From JACRCG01 sp964524835 (GTDB lineage: Bacteria; Desulfobacterota; Desulfuromonadia; Geobacterales; Pseudopelobacteraceae), in contig CAZGEG010000020.1 of the NCBI GenBank assembly GCA_964524835.1, positions 19,055-83,054 on the forward strand: a stretch of 64,000 nt of DNA. Reading direction: 5' to 3'. The position numbers and the translations under genes are program-made. Below are positions 6,562 through 15,430 of this stretch, piece after piece (the first letter of the stretch is position 1; each line of letters begins with the position of its first letter). Under the pieces are notes generated by a model. The model had not been told where the DNA came from and ran no database searches. It saw only the letters and a list, made by a program, of their open reading frames with translations.

Positions 6562-9531
6562 GTGATATTATTGAGATTATGCCGCAACATCATCCTCCGG
6601 CTTCTGGTCGTCCTGGTCATAATTTCATCCCTGATCGCACCTCCCGCATTCTGTCAGGAAACGGAGGATTCACAGGTTTTTATTGCCGGATTCAATGCCT
6701 ACCAGCAGAAAGATTACGCAACTTCAATTGAAAAAATGAACGAGGTATTACAGAAATACCCCGACACACCTCTTCGGGATATGGCGCTGTTCTGGCTGGC
6801 CCGATCCTATTTCAAAGCAGGTAACCAGCTGGAGGCTGCCCGCCATCTTTCCCAGTTTTCCAAAGAATACCCTGATAATCCTCTCAAAAGCACCGTCGAG
6901 GATGAGCTCCTTGCGCTGACTGCTCGCCATGAAAAAGGTGAAAAGCTGCCGGCCGGAACGCCTCCGGCCAAACAGCCTGACCGCCTGGCTGCCCAGAAAA
7001 CAAAGGCCGAGAAGGAGCGGGTCGCCGCTGCCAAGGCCGAAGAAGCGAAACAGGCCGCAGCGACGGCTGAATCTGCCCGGATTGCGGCACTCAAACTGGC
7101 CGAAGAAAATGCCGCCGCAGAGAAAGCGGAAACGGCTCGTGTAGCCGCGGCTAAAGCGGAGCAGGAGCGGATTGCTGCGGCCAGGGCTGAAGAGGAGAAG
7201 CTGGCTGCTGCTGTCGCCGCCGCGGCGGCCGAATCCGCACGTGTGGCTTCCATCAGACAGGCTGAAGACAAGGCTGCTGCCGAGAAGAAAGAGCTGGAAC
7301 GCGTAGCCGCCGTCAAAGTCGAGCAGGAACGAGTCGCACTGGAAGCAGCCGCCCGCGAGAGCGCAGAGCAGCAAAGAATTGCAACCATCAAGTCGGATGA
7401 GGCACGCAAAGCTGCAGAGCTGGTAGAACAGCAGCGAATTGCTGCGGCCAGGGCGGATGAAGCGAAGCTGGCCGCCGCCGAACAAGCTGAACAGAGCCGC
7501 CTGGCGACCGCTAAAGCAGAGGAGGCACTTCGCGCTGAAGCTGCAGCTGAAACTATGCGCATTGCCGCACAGAAAGCCGAAGCAGAGCAACGTGCCCGGG
7601 CTCAGGCAGAACAGGAACGCGTCGCCCAGGCTGAGACCGAACTTGCGCGCATGACCGCGCTCAACAAGGAAAAAGAGCTCCGTGTAGCGGCAGAAAAAGC
7701 CGAGCGGGAGCGAGTAGCCCTTGCCAGGGCCGAAGAAGCCGCGCAGGCGGCAGCCGCCGCCGAATTGGCCCGCCTGGCTGCCTTCAAGGCGGAAGAAGAG
7801 CGTACAACAGCTGAGCGTGCTGCCAGAAATGCGGAAAGCAGTCAACAGGCTACACTTAAGGCTGATGAAGTACGCCTGGCTCAGCAGAAACGTGCCGAGG
7901 AGAAAGTCAGGGCTTCGAAATCGGCATATCGCGAAAAAGCGATTGGCCAGTATAAAACCATTATCGAAAAATACCCCGCATCATCCGCGGCAGTCACAGC
8001 CGCGGCAAAACTGCGTGAGCTGGGCGTTGCCGTCGCACTGCCTGTTCAGGTTGTTGAGGCGCCTCTGCCGGAGAACGCCCAGGTATTGCGGCTTGAAGTT
8101 GCACAATTCGCCGGATTTGAATTCAACCTTCTGCCCCGTCCCGATGCTTACATTGTCGGCCGACCGCTTGCGGTTCCGTTTGAAGTGGTCAACCGCGGCA
8201 ACGGCAACGACTCTTTCTACCTTGAGTCGGCGTTTCCGCCTGACTTCAAAGCCCGTTTCGCCTCCGCGGCGGCACCAGGAGTTGCAATCAGTCAAACTCC
8301 GGAACTTGCCCCGGGCGAAACCTTCGCAGGAGTCATCGATCTTGTCATCCCTCCCGGAAGTATCGACGGACTCCGCATTACTCATCCGGTCAAAGCCGCC
8401 TCACGCCTGATTTCAGAAGCTAGCCAATCGCGTGAAGTCAAGCTGGTTGCCTCCGCTCCACTCCTTCGCGCCGTCGTGCGGACGGATAAGACCAAGCCCC
8501 TTCCGGGTGACACGGTCGTTTATCGTGTCGCCATTCTCAACGTCGGCTCGACAGCCGCCCAGGATGTGACCTTCCGCCTCAATTTCCCGCCGCAGCTCGA
8601 GCCGGTTGACTACGCCGCAGCCGGGTTCAGGCAGGAGATGAAGTCCGCGCTGGTTTTCGACGGATTGCAGGTCAAGTCCGGAGAAAGCCGTGAATTCAGC
8701 GTCACCTTCCAGCTCAAGGACGACTCTCTGTCAGGACAGGAACTGTCAACCCGTGCCGAGCTGATTAACAATCCTCTTAAGACCACCGCCGCCTTTGTTT
8801 CGAACATGGCTTACGTAGAGTCGCAAAGAAGCATCTTCGTTCGTACCGGTTCGGACCGTTTGGTAGCGATTCCCGGCCAGACGATCACCGTCCCATTTGT
8901 GGTGACCAACACCGGCAACATCAGGGAAAAATTTAAAATTGCTTCGATAGTTACCGGCGCACAGGACGCGGTTATTTTCAACGACCTGAACCGTGACGGC
9001 ATCCGCCAGGCCAGTGAACCGACCATCAATGAAATCGGGCCGCTGGCCCCACGCGAAGAGGCCAGTGTCGTGGTGGAGATCAAAACCCCACTCAGCGCGG
9101 CAGATGGCAGCCAGGGAAGCGTTCAGGTCACGTTCGTGTCTGAAGGGGACGCTGCGCGTTCGGCATCCGGCTCAACCCAGATGACCTATTCGCGACCTGT
9201 TTTGAAAATGGTCATGGCCGGTCGCGATGGGCGGCTCAAGCCGGGTGACGTCGCTTCATTCGACCTGACAATCACCAACTCCGGCTCCAACCTTGCGCGG
9301 GTAGTAGAGCTGAAGAGCGCCTGGCCGGAGCAGCTGGAACTCGTAGCGGCCGACCCTGCCACCAGTGCTGTCGCCAACGGCACCATTATCTGGCGCTTCA
9401 AGGAAACCGGTGCCGGTGAGAAACGGAGCATCAAAGTTTCATTCAGGGTTAAGCCGGGCACCGGCGTTGGAACAGCAATCCAGGTCAAGAACATTCTGAC
9501 CTACGAAGACCAACTGGGGAACAGGTATTGA
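6562..9531 (+). CDS. Secreted TPR / Ala-Glu-Lys coiled-coil / DUF11-like repeat protein
   Basis: A 989-residue protein starting at GTG 6562 with AAGAGG upstream. The first 31 residues form a signal peptide (LLVVLVIISSLIAPPAFCQ). Residues about 40-115 hold two TPR-like helical hairpins of the Tol-Pal YbgF type (FNAYQQKDYATSIEKM...YPDTPLRDMALFWLARSYFKAG). Residues about 125-435 are one long Ala/Glu/Lys/Arg helix, TolA-like in composition, long enough to span tens of nanometres. The rest carries about four beta-sandwich repeats of DUF11/CARDB type (NVGSTAAQDVTFRLNFP, NTGNIREKF, NSGSNLARVVELK). It probably spans or ties the periplasm and envelope. It is followed by a LysM gene one base after its stop, suggesting a joint cell-wall role. 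Confidence 0.75.
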   Translation: MILLRLCRNIILRLLVVLVIISSLIAPPAFCQETEDSQVFIAGFNAYQQKDYATSIEKMNEVLQKYPDTPLRDMALFWLARSYFKAGNQLEAARHLSQFSKEYPDNPLKSTVEDELLALTARHEKGEKLPAGTPPAKQPDRLAAQKTKAEKERVAAAKAEEAKQAAATAESARIAALKLAEENAAAEKAETARVAAAKAEQERIAAARAEEEKLAAAVAAAAAESARVASIRQAEDKAAAEKKELERVAAVKVEQERVALEAAARESAEQQRIATIKSDEARKAAELVEQQRIAAARADEAKLAAAEQAEQSRLATAKAEEALRAEAAAETMRIAAQKAEAEQRARAQAEQERVAQAETELARMTALNKEKELRVAAEKAERERVALARAEEAAQAAAAAELARLAAFKAEEERTTAERAARNAESSQQATLKADEVRLAQQKRAEEKVRASKSAYREKAIGQYKTIIEKYPASSAAVTAAAKLRELGVAVALPVQVVEAPLPENAQVLRLEVAQFAGFEFNLLPRPDAYIVGRPLAVPFEVVNRGNGNDSFYLESAFPPDFKARFASAAAPGVAISQTPELAPGETFAGVIDLVIPPGSIDGLRITHPVKAASRLISEASQSREVKLVASAPLLRAVVRTDKTKPLPGDTVVYRVAILNVGSTAAQDVTFRLNFPPQLEPVDYAAAGFRQEMKSALVFDGLQVKSGESREFSVTFQLKDDSLSGQELSTRAELINNPLKTTAAFVSNMAYVESQRSIFVRTGSDRLVAIPGQTITVPFVVTNTGNIREKFKIASIVTGAQDAVIFNDLNRDGIRQASEPTINEIGPLAPREEASVVVEIKTPLSAADGSQGSVQVTFVSEGDAARSASGSTQMTYSRPVLKMVMAGRDGRLKPGDVASFDLTITNSGSNLARVVELKSAWPEQLELVAADPATSAVANGTIIWRFKETGAGEKRSIKVSFRVKPGTGVGTAIQVKNILTYEDQLGNRY

Positions 9532-9532
9532 T

Positions 9533-10345
9533 ATGACACCACTATCCCGCCGCGCAATCCTCTTTGCTCTCAGCTTCTGTATGGCTCCTTCAGCCTGGGG
9601 TCAGCAGTACCTGCTGTATACCCCCCAGCCGGCACCGACCGGGCAAAAAGCCGCTGCGCAGGACGGCATACTTGTCCAGGAGATCGAGATTCAGAAGGGT
9701 GATACCCTGTATGCCCTTTCCCGCAAGTTCAGCGGACGCGGGACGTATTTCCCCCAGATTCTTCTGTTTAACTCGATTAAAAACCCGAACCTTATTTACG
9801 CCGGTGATACTCTCAAGGTTCCTCTGGCACAAAGGGAAGCGGCCGCTTCTGATAGTCTCGACGCCAAGCCGGCAGGCGGATCTCCCAGGCCGCGGGCAGC
9901 GGAAAACAGGAAGCCACATGCAAAAGCGGCGAAACACCCGGCAGCCCGTCGACCTGACGTGCCTTCGTCTGTTTCTGCCCCGAGCACCGAACTTTCTTTA
10001 AGTGATCTGAAAGCTGGCGGCACGGGAAAAAATAGGGTGAGCCTGAGTAAAAAGAAAGATCCCGTTATTGCGAAGAAAAATCAGAAACATACGTCCCAGT
10101 CCGGAACAATGGCAGCGTCCCCGTCCACTGCGGTTCAAAAAAGCGCAACAGCACCCGTATCCGCGGCAGACGCCGTCGCTGGACAAAAACTCTTCGAAGC
10201 CGCTGTAAAAGCGTATCGGCAGGATGATTGCCTTGCCGCTATGGAACTGCTCGATCGCTATCTGGCGGACAATCCCGTCTCACCCCTTGCTGCCGACGCA
10301 AACCTCTACAAAGCCGAATGTTATTTGAAGATGTCTGCCCAGTAA
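9533..10345 (+). CDS. LysM-domain envelope protein
   Basis: A 270-residue protein with a signal peptide (LFALSFCMAPSAWGQ, cleavage near residue 24). The LysM module spans about residues 50-100 (IQKGDTLYALSRKF...FPQILLFNSIKNPNLIYAGDTLKVP). A basic Pro/Ala/Lys linker follows, then a short C-terminal TPR-like region (GQKLFEAAVKAYRQDDCLAAMELLDRYLADNP). LysM binds peptidoglycan glycan strands. Together with the preceding gene, whose stop it almost touches, it looks like a peptidoglycan-anchored partner of the coiled-coil protein. AGG lies upstream of the ATG. Confidence 0.8.
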   Translation: MTPLSRRAILFALSFCMAPSAWGQQYLLYTPQPAPTGQKAAAQDGILVQEIEIQKGDTLYALSRKFSGRGTYFPQILLFNSIKNPNLIYAGDTLKVPLAQREAAASDSLDAKPAGGSPRPRAAENRKPHAKAAKHPAARRPDVPSSVSAPSTELSLSDLKAGGTGKNRVSLSKKKDPVIAKKNQKHTSQSGTMAASPSTAVQKSATAPVSAADAVAGQKLFEAAVKAYRQDDCLAAMELLDRYLADNPVSPLAADANLYKAECYLKMSAQ

Positions 10346-10459
10346 ACTCCCGGTTGAACCTGATCCCCGTTTTGAAAGCGCAAGAACGCAGCAGTCATCC
10401 ATGCATCATTAACCGGCTATTCCCATCCCACGCTAAGCATCCTACGAGGTTGATACCAA

Positions 10460-10912
10460 ATGAAGATCTCTCCGCTTGACATTCAGCAGCAGCAGTTCAA
10501 GGTAAAGACGTTTCGTGGTCTTGATCCGGATGACGTAGATGCCTTCCTGCAGACCGTTGCCGGTGAGATGGAAGGGCTGATACGCGAGAACAGCCAGATG
10601 AAAGAACAGCAGTCACGCCAGAGCCGTGAGATGCTCGACATGGCGGAAAAAGAGCGGGAACTGCGCGAAACTCTGCTTTCCGCCCAGCGGGTAATCGAAG
10701 AAATGAAGGCCAATGCCCGTAAAGAGGCCGAGCTGATCGTATCGGAAGCCGAGTTAAAAGGTGAATGCATCGTTGCAGACGCCGAACGACAACTGGCTGA
10801 GCTGAAGAGCCGGATTGAAGAGATACGGCGGCAGAAGATCCAGTTTGAGGTCAGTTTCAAAGGTCTGCTCGAAAGCTTCAGCCGTCAACTAGCAAGCGAT
10901 GAACTCGTCTGA
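10460..10912 (+). CDS. DivIVA-domain protein
   Basis: A 150-residue cytoplasmic coiled-coil protein. The N-terminus MKISPLDIQQQQFKVKTFRGLDPDDVDAFLQ is the DivIVA membrane-binding crossed-loop region, followed by a continuous heptad-rich helix to about residue 135. DivIVA proteins mark curved membrane and recruit cell-division or wall-growth factors. The start has GAGG upstream. The gene overlaps the next one (DUF167) by 14 bases, as in other deltaproteobacteria where yggT, divIVA and DUF167 travel together. Here yggT is about 9 kb away. Confidence 0.85.
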   Translation: MKISPLDIQQQQFKVKTFRGLDPDDVDAFLQTVAGEMEGLIRENSQMKEQQSRQSREMLDMAEKERELRETLLSAQRVIEEMKANARKEAELIVSEAELKGECIVADAERQLAELKSRIEEIRRQKIQFEVSFKGLLESFSRQLASDELV

Positions 10913-11234
10913 GCTTCCCTTCCTCTCCAACTCCGGTAACGAACTTATCCTGAGCGTTTATATTCAGCCGCGGGCCTCGAAGAACCATATCTGCGGAATC
11001 CATGGAGAGGAGCTCAAAATCAGGATCACCTCCCCGCCGGTGGACGGCGCGGCCAACAAACTGTGCCGGGAGTTTGTAGCAGATCTCTTTGAGGTGGCCA
11101 ATTCGTCAGTTGAAATCATATCGGGTGAATCATCACGCCATAAACGCCTGCGGATCAGCGGCAGTCATCCCGGGCAGTTCAACACACATATTGCCGCACT
11201 TGCAGAATCCCTGGACACAGGGCACACACACTGA
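10899..11234 (+). CDS. DUF167 / YggU family protein
   Basis: A 111-residue small alpha/beta protein with the family core LSVYIQPRASKNHICGIHGEELKIRITSPPVDGAANKLCREFVADLF, whose PxDGxANK motif is diagnostic. The molecular role is unknown across the family. It overlaps the end of the DivIVA gene and lies 13 bases before the FKBP gene, so the three probably share a transcript. Confidence 0.88.
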   Translation: MNSSELPFLSNSGNELILSVYIQPRASKNHICGIHGEELKIRITSPPVDGAANKLCREFVADLFEVANSSVEIISGESSRHKRLRISGSHPGQFNTHIAALAESLDTGHTH

Positions 11235-11247
11235 AAGGATATAATCC

Positions 11248-11760
11248 ATGGCACAGGCAAAAAAAGGCGACAAGGTAAAAGTCCACTACACCGGCACACT
11301 TGAAGACGGGTCGGTATTTGACACATCGGAGGATCCTATCGAACAGCAGAACGACAGTTCGTGCGGCTGCAGCAGCAGGAAAAATGCTGACGACGGATGC
11401 GGATGCGGCAGCAACGCCTCCGGGCCGATGGAGTTTGTCATCGGCGCCGGGCAGCTGATACCGAAATTCGAAGCAGCGGTGATCGGGCTCGAACCGGGTC
11501 AGAGCATTACGGTATCTATCCCTGCCGATGATGCCTACGGTCAGCGCGCCGAAGAGATGGTGGCGGTAATCGAGCGGAGCGAAATTCCGGCCGATATCAA
11601 TCCCGAACCGGGTCAGCAGATGGAAGTCATTCTGGAAGACGGCTCACCTCTGCCGGTTCTGGTGACGGAGGTGACCGATACGACCATCACGCTCGACGGC
11701 AACCACCCGTTGGCGGGTCGTGACCTGACCTTCGCCATCCGTTTGGTCGAGATTCTGTAG
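11248..11760 (+). CDS. SlyD-type FKBP peptidyl-prolyl isomerase with Cys-rich insert
   Basis: A 170-residue cytoplasmic FKBP of the SlyD class: FKBP core (VKVHYTGTLEDGSVFDTSED, FVIGAGQLIPKFEAAVIGLEPGQ) with the insert-in-flap chaperone domain (AEEMVAVIERSEIP...LVTEVTDTTITLDGNHPLAGRDL). Unusually, residues 33-58 between the first FKBP strands hold an insertion with CGC (39-41) and CGCG (51-54), a likely metal site. Typical SlyD instead carries a metal-binding His/Cys tail at the C-terminus, absent here. It is last in the DivIVA-DUF167-FKBP run and ends before a strong terminator. Confidence 0.9.
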   Translation: MAQAKKGDKVKVHYTGTLEDGSVFDTSEDPIEQQNDSSCGCSSRKNADDGCGCGSNASGPMEFVIGAGQLIPKFEAAVIGLEPGQSITVSIPADDAYGQRAEEMVAVIERSEIPADINPEPGQQMEVILEDGSPLPVLVTEVTDTTITLDGNHPLAGRDLTFAIRLVEIL

Positions 11761-11786
11761 ACCGTTCAGGGCGTACCGGCAACAGA

Positions 11787-11830
11787 AATAGAAGAGGCCG
11801 TTAACATAGCTGTTAACGGCCTCTTCTATT
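11787..11830. terminator. Perfect 20-bp stem bidirectional terminator
   Basis: Arms 11787-11806 and 11811-11830 are exact reverse complements around the loop tagc. A/T flanks exist on both sides. It lies between the convergent FKBP and zinc-ribbon genes. The stem contains GTTAAC, so it could also be a protein site. Confidence 0.85.
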
Positions 11831-11858
11831 GTAATTTCACAAAAGCATAATGGGGTGA

Positions 11859-13337
11859 TTACTCCTGCTTCCTGGTTGCAACCGTAGATCCGGCAGACTG
11901 CACACTGAAATCCTTGACACCCTTGGGAATATTGGCCAGTACGACAACAAAAGTAATCCCAGTGCCGGGGGCGACTTCCATGTTTGCCAGTGAATCGCCG
12001 AACTGGTTGGCCAGAGCCGCATCGATCTTGTCGAGCGGCAGTGTCTCAAGCTGCTCATCTGTCAACGGATTTCCACAATAAGCGCTTTTAGTGGCGACAC
12101 TTTGACCCGCAGCATCATACAGGTCTACTTTGACTTGCAGTGCTGCCCGCGGTTTTGGATACTCGTTGAACGCTATTCCGGAGATCACCAGCAATTCTCC
12201 CGCTTCATCATTCTCAATGTAGGAGGAATCCAGGACTTGTACGCTAATTTTACCGATCTCAGTGGCAACCGTTTCCTTGGGGGTGGTAAATGAGGAATAG
12301 CCGAAATAACCAAGAACAGACATCACCAGGAGCGCGGCAATCGCGATCAGGCCGCCGAAGAGCGGACTCTGCTTGCGCCGTGAGGCTATCGAAAGCGGTG
12401 GGAGCTCCCCCTGCTCACCGGCAGATTCATCCCCTAGAAACGCCTGCGTTAAATCTTCATCCACTGATTTTTCGCGGGCTTTAGCCAGCGGGGCAAACAG
12501 GATTTCCTGCGAAGGCTTCAGATCCTCAGGATTTACCTGCTGAACCGCCACCGACGTTAGTTCGTCGCCAAAATCAATTTCACCCAAATTGAAGGGAGCA
12601 TCGCCGGTCGTATCAAGAGAAAAGGGTAACCCGCCCTTGCCGCTTGAATCAGGGCCGCCCATGTCCATCGATTCGGCGAAGCTGTCTCCTTCAAAATCAA
12701 AGGAGATGGCATCGCTTGACACCTCCGGAGAGGATTGCACAACCGCTCCGAACATATCATCATCGGAGAAATCAAGCCCCTGCGGAGCCGTTTTCGGAGA
12801 AGCTGCCGCCGCGGATTCTATCGCACTGTCGGCAGTAAAATCTTCCACAGAGAGGGTTGAATGAGGGGTCGTGTCAGGTTCGCTTTCGGAAACGCCGAAA
12901 TCGAAGCCGGAGAAATCAATTTCACCTGCGGCAGCCTTCTCTACCGACACCGACTCGTACGGGGCAACTTCGGCACCGGAATCCGTGAGGACAGCGGATG
13001 CCCCCGACAGTGTGGAGGAGTCAAACAGGGGAACATCCGCCGGTTTGCTCCAGGCAGGAGCATCTTCGAATGCTCCGAAGTCGACTGGTTCATCCTGAGC
13101 CATTAACGCTGCGAAGGGCTGATCTTCAGGAACTGCAGCCGGTGCAGCCTCCGGGAGAATAGCGGAAGCAAGACCTGTCAGAGCGCCTGCAGGTTCAATT
13201 ATCCCGGTCTCGGGTTCTTCCTTACGCACCGTAAATACATGCTTACACTTAGTGCATCGGACTTTAGCACCTTTATCCGAGACCCTGGAATCATCAAGCC
13301 GAAATCTGGTCTGACATTTTTCGCATTGGATTATCAT
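11859..13337 (-). CDS. MJ0042-type zinc-ribbon / DUF3426 membrane protein
   Basis: A 492-residue protein. The N-terminus carries a four-Cys zinc ribbon (C5, C8, C28, C31) of the MJ0042/zinc_ribbon_5 type. A long acidic, Ser/Asp/Phe-rich disordered stretch (about 45-310) follows, then one transmembrane helix (LFGGLIAIAALLVMSVLGYFGYSSF, about 330-352). The periplasmic C-terminal DUF3426-type domain contains VISGIAFNEYPKPRAALQVKVDLYDAAG. Deltaproteobacterial homologues are common and uncharacterised, sometimes discussed with gliding or secretion functions. Single gene with its own promoter at 13412-13440. Confidence 0.8.
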   Translation of the reverse strand: MIIQCEKCQTRFRLDDSRVSDKGAKVRCTKCKHVFTVRKEEPETGIIEPAGALTGLASAILPEAAPAAVPEDQPFAALMAQDEPVDFGAFEDAPAWSKPADVPLFDSSTLSGASAVLTDSGAEVAPYESVSVEKAAAGEIDFSGFDFGVSESEPDTTPHSTLSVEDFTADSAIESAAAASPKTAPQGLDFSDDDMFGAVVQSSPEVSSDAISFDFEGDSFAESMDMGGPDSSGKGGLPFSLDTTGDAPFNLGEIDFGDELTSVAVQQVNPEDLKPSQEILFAPLAKAREKSVDEDLTQAFLGDESAGEQGELPPLSIASRRKQSPLFGGLIAIAALLVMSVLGYFGYSSFTTPKETVATEIGKISVQVLDSSYIENDEAGELLVISGIAFNEYPKPRAALQVKVDLYDAAGQSVATKSAYCGNPLTDEQLETLPLDKIDAALANQFGDSLANMEVAPGTGITFVVVLANIPKGVKDFSVQSAGSTVATRKQE

Positions 13338-13411
13338 CTGCGACTCCTCGATGATGATAGCTTAGTACTAATTTCACGGCAATTAACGGAACTATCTGAA
13401 ACAACGTTAGT

Positions 13412-13440
13412 CCTATATCAGAAAGGGTGGGGGGTGTCAA
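13412..13440 (-). promoter_or_regulatory. Sigma-70 promoter of the zinc-ribbon gene
   Basis: Minus strand: TTGACA (complement of 13435-13440), 17 bases that include a C-run, then TATAGG (complement of 13412-13417), about 75 bases before the start codon. Confidence 0.55.
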
Positions 13441-13463
13441 ATCATTACGCTGTGATATTTCGA

Positions 13464-14327
13464 CTATTTAGTCAGGTTTTGCGCGCAAATTCCGACGATC
13501 GGGCATGACGTGCAACAACCTGGGTCCTTGCCGTCACAACCGTCACTGATGCCGAGATGGGCCAGCGAAAAATCATATTTGACCGGATCGGCCGGATCAA
13601 AGAGCCGCAAAGCGGCCGTAATTTCCTGTGCCATGCGCCAATCGGCGGATTTTCTGCAGGTGAAACCGAGATATCGGCTTATGCGGCTGATATGTGTATC
13701 TACCGGTACAATCAGCTGGTCCGGAGACACCCCCTCCCACAAGCCTAGATCGATACCATCCGCCGGGCGGGCCATCCAGCGCAGCATCATGCAGAGCCTC
13801 TTGCAGGCGCTGCCGGAGGAGGGGGCGGGAAACAGGAACGGAAAGTAGGAATCGTCCGGGATGTCGCGAGACCCGAAGACCGCTGAGTAGTCGAGGGCCA
13901 GCACGGCAGTTGCATAGTTGTTCAGGGAACTGCTCACGTCACGGTCCGCAGCGTTGTGACCGCGAAGAAAAAACGAACCGATGCTGCCGGCCTGCTCCAC
14001 CATCTGGCGCATCCCCCAAAACAGCGCACAGAGGTCCCGGCCGTCGTTAAAGCGGTGTTTGAAGCGGGCGAAGATCCGCAGACCACCCTGAGGATCAAAA
14101 TGTTCGACATACCTCCTTGGCGAACGCCCCACTTCGGTAAAAATGGTTTCCAGCGTGCGCAGGATGATTTTGACGTTACCATAGGCAAACGATGACGCGA
14201 CGGCAGCTGCAATCTCGCGATCGGCCGGATCCGGGTACCGGTGGCAGAAGGAAACGGGATCATTGTCCAGATGATGCAGGGATCGGGAGGCATAGAGCGC
14301 ATCGAGCGTCGCCAGGAGGTCAGACAT
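13464..14327 (-). CDS. TIGR02757/DUF2400 family protein
   Basis: The frame opens at 14354, but the ATG at 14327, with GAGAGG upstream, gives MSDLLATLDALY, the expected N-terminus, and 287 residues. The core DPVSFCHRYPDPADREIAAAVASSFAYGNVKIILRTLE and the helix-hairpin-helix-like SPDQLIVPVDTHISRISRYLGF are hallmarks of the family. Sequence similarity to the HhH-GPD glycosylase fold has been noted. A C-terminal Cys cluster (CDGKDPGCCTSCPIVGIC) could hold an iron-sulfur cluster, as in EndoIII-type enzymes. Its start overlaps the galT stop by 8 bases. Function unknown. Confidence 0.85.
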   Translation of the reverse strand: MSDLLATLDALYASRSLHHLDNDPVSFCHRYPDPADREIAAAVASSFAYGNVKIILRTLETIFTEVGRSPRRYVEHFDPQGGLRIFARFKHRFNDGRDLCALFWGMRQMVEQAGSIGSFFLRGHNAADRDVSSSLNNYATAVLALDYSAVFGSRDIPDDSYFPFLFPAPSSGSACKRLCMMLRWMARPADGIDLGLWEGVSPDQLIVPVDTHISRISRYLGFTCRKSADWRMAQEITAALRLFDPADPVKYDFSLAHLGISDGCDGKDPGCCTSCPIVGICAQNLTK

Positions 14328-15345
14328 TCGCCTCTCGCAGAAACCGGGCGGCATCCTCGGGCGACGTCGGGTTGATGTAAAAGCCGGTACCCCACTCGAA
14401 ACCGGCCATCTGCGTCAGGCGGGGGACCAGTTCGATGTGCCAGTGGTAATCGTACTCCAGAGAGTTCCAATGTTCAGGTTTGCCGGGGCGGCGATGCATG
14501 GGGGGGGCGGTGTGCAGAATAAAATTATATGGCGCGTCGCGCAGCACCGTTTTGATCCTGGTCAGCATATCCTTCATTGCCGCCGCCAGTTCGGCCAATT
14601 GGGAATCGTTCATCAGGGCGAAATCGTGGCTGTGATGCTTGGGGTAGAGCCGCAGTTCGAATGGCGAACTGGAGGCGTAGGGGGCCAGCGTCACGAAATT
14701 GGAAAACTCTTTTACTACGCGCACCCCCTCACGCAGCTCGAATTCGATCAGATCGCAGAAAACACAGCGCTCCTTGTCGCTGAAATAATTTCGGGCGACT
14801 TTAAGCTGGGTACTTGCCACCGGCGGCAGCAGCGGTACCGCAATCAGCTGGCTGTGCGAATGATGGAGCGACGCACCGGCGCGGGTGCCATGATTTTTGA
14901 ACAGAACCATATAGCGAAAACGGAAATCCTTGCGCAAATCGAGATAGCGTTGGCGGTACGCGATCAGAACATCGTTTACCTCAGCCACTGTAAGGTCGGC
15001 CAGCATCCGGTCGTGATCGGGAGTTTCAATGATCACCTCGTGAGCACCGATGCCGTTCATGACATCATACATGCCGTAGCCGCGATTGTTGAGATCTCCC
15101 TCCACCCGCAGTGCGGGATACTTGTTGGGAATAACCCGGACCCGCCAGTTCGGGGCGTTCGGGAGGCCGCCGGGACGAATGGCAAATATTTCCGGCGGGG
15201 TTTTGTCCTCGTTGCCGTAACAGAACGGACAGGCGATCATGCCGCTAGGTTCAGGCTCCACCTGAAAATCACGCGGACGGCGGCCACGCTCGGTGGCAAT
15301 AATTACCCAGTGAAGCTTTATCGGATCCCAGCGCAGTTCAGACAT
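14320..15345 (-). CDS. galT: Galactose-1-phosphate uridylyltransferase
   Basis: A 341-residue HIT-superfamily enzyme that swaps UMP between UDP-glucose and galactose 1-phosphate. Visible marks are CPFCYGNEDKTPPEI (zinc-type Cys pair), VRVIPNKYPAL, GAHEVIIETPDHD, the active-site HSHSQLIAVP (family HPHxQ, nucleophilic His retained), CVFCDLIEFE and HWHIELVPRL. It sits between the TIGR02757 gene and a GH57 gene, with a sugar-nucleotide enzyme beyond. It probably feeds glycogen or exopolysaccharide precursors rather than galactose breakdown, since no galK is nearby. GGAG precedes the ATG. Confidence 0.92.
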   Translation of the reverse strand: MSELRWDPIKLHWVIIATERGRRPRDFQVEPEPSGMIACPFCYGNEDKTPPEIFAIRPGGLPNAPNWRVRVIPNKYPALRVEGDLNNRGYGMYDVMNGIGAHEVIIETPDHDRMLADLTVAEVNDVLIAYRQRYLDLRKDFRFRYMVLFKNHGTRAGASLHHSHSQLIAVPLLPPVASTQLKVARNYFSDKERCVFCDLIEFELREGVRVVKEFSNFVTLAPYASSSPFELRLYPKHHSHDFALMNDSQLAELAAAMKDMLTRIKTVLRDAPYNFILHTAPPMHRRPGKPEHWNSLEYDYHWHIELVPRLTQMAGFEWGTGFYINPTSPEDAARFLREANV

Positions 15346-15358
15346 AACAGCTCCTAAT

Positions 15359-15426
15359 GGGTGCAGGGTACAGGGTACAACAAAACAATCATATTCTACT
15401 GCCCCCTATACCCTACCCCTGTACCC
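15359..15426. repeat. Imperfect GGTACAGGG inverted repeat
   Basis: Left arm 15359-15377 (gggtgcagggtacagggta) faces right arm 15409-15426 (taccctacccctgtaccc). It fills the gap between galT and the GH57 gene and could form a long hairpin. There is no T-run, so it is not a classical terminator. Confidence 0.4.
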
Positions 15427-15430
15427 CGTA

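Noticed and set aside
6748..7845. 365-residue minus-strand frame opposite the Ala-rich coiled coil
   Set aside because: Composition (Phe/Gly/Ser/Cys-rich) is the reverse reading of Ala/Glu/Lys codons.
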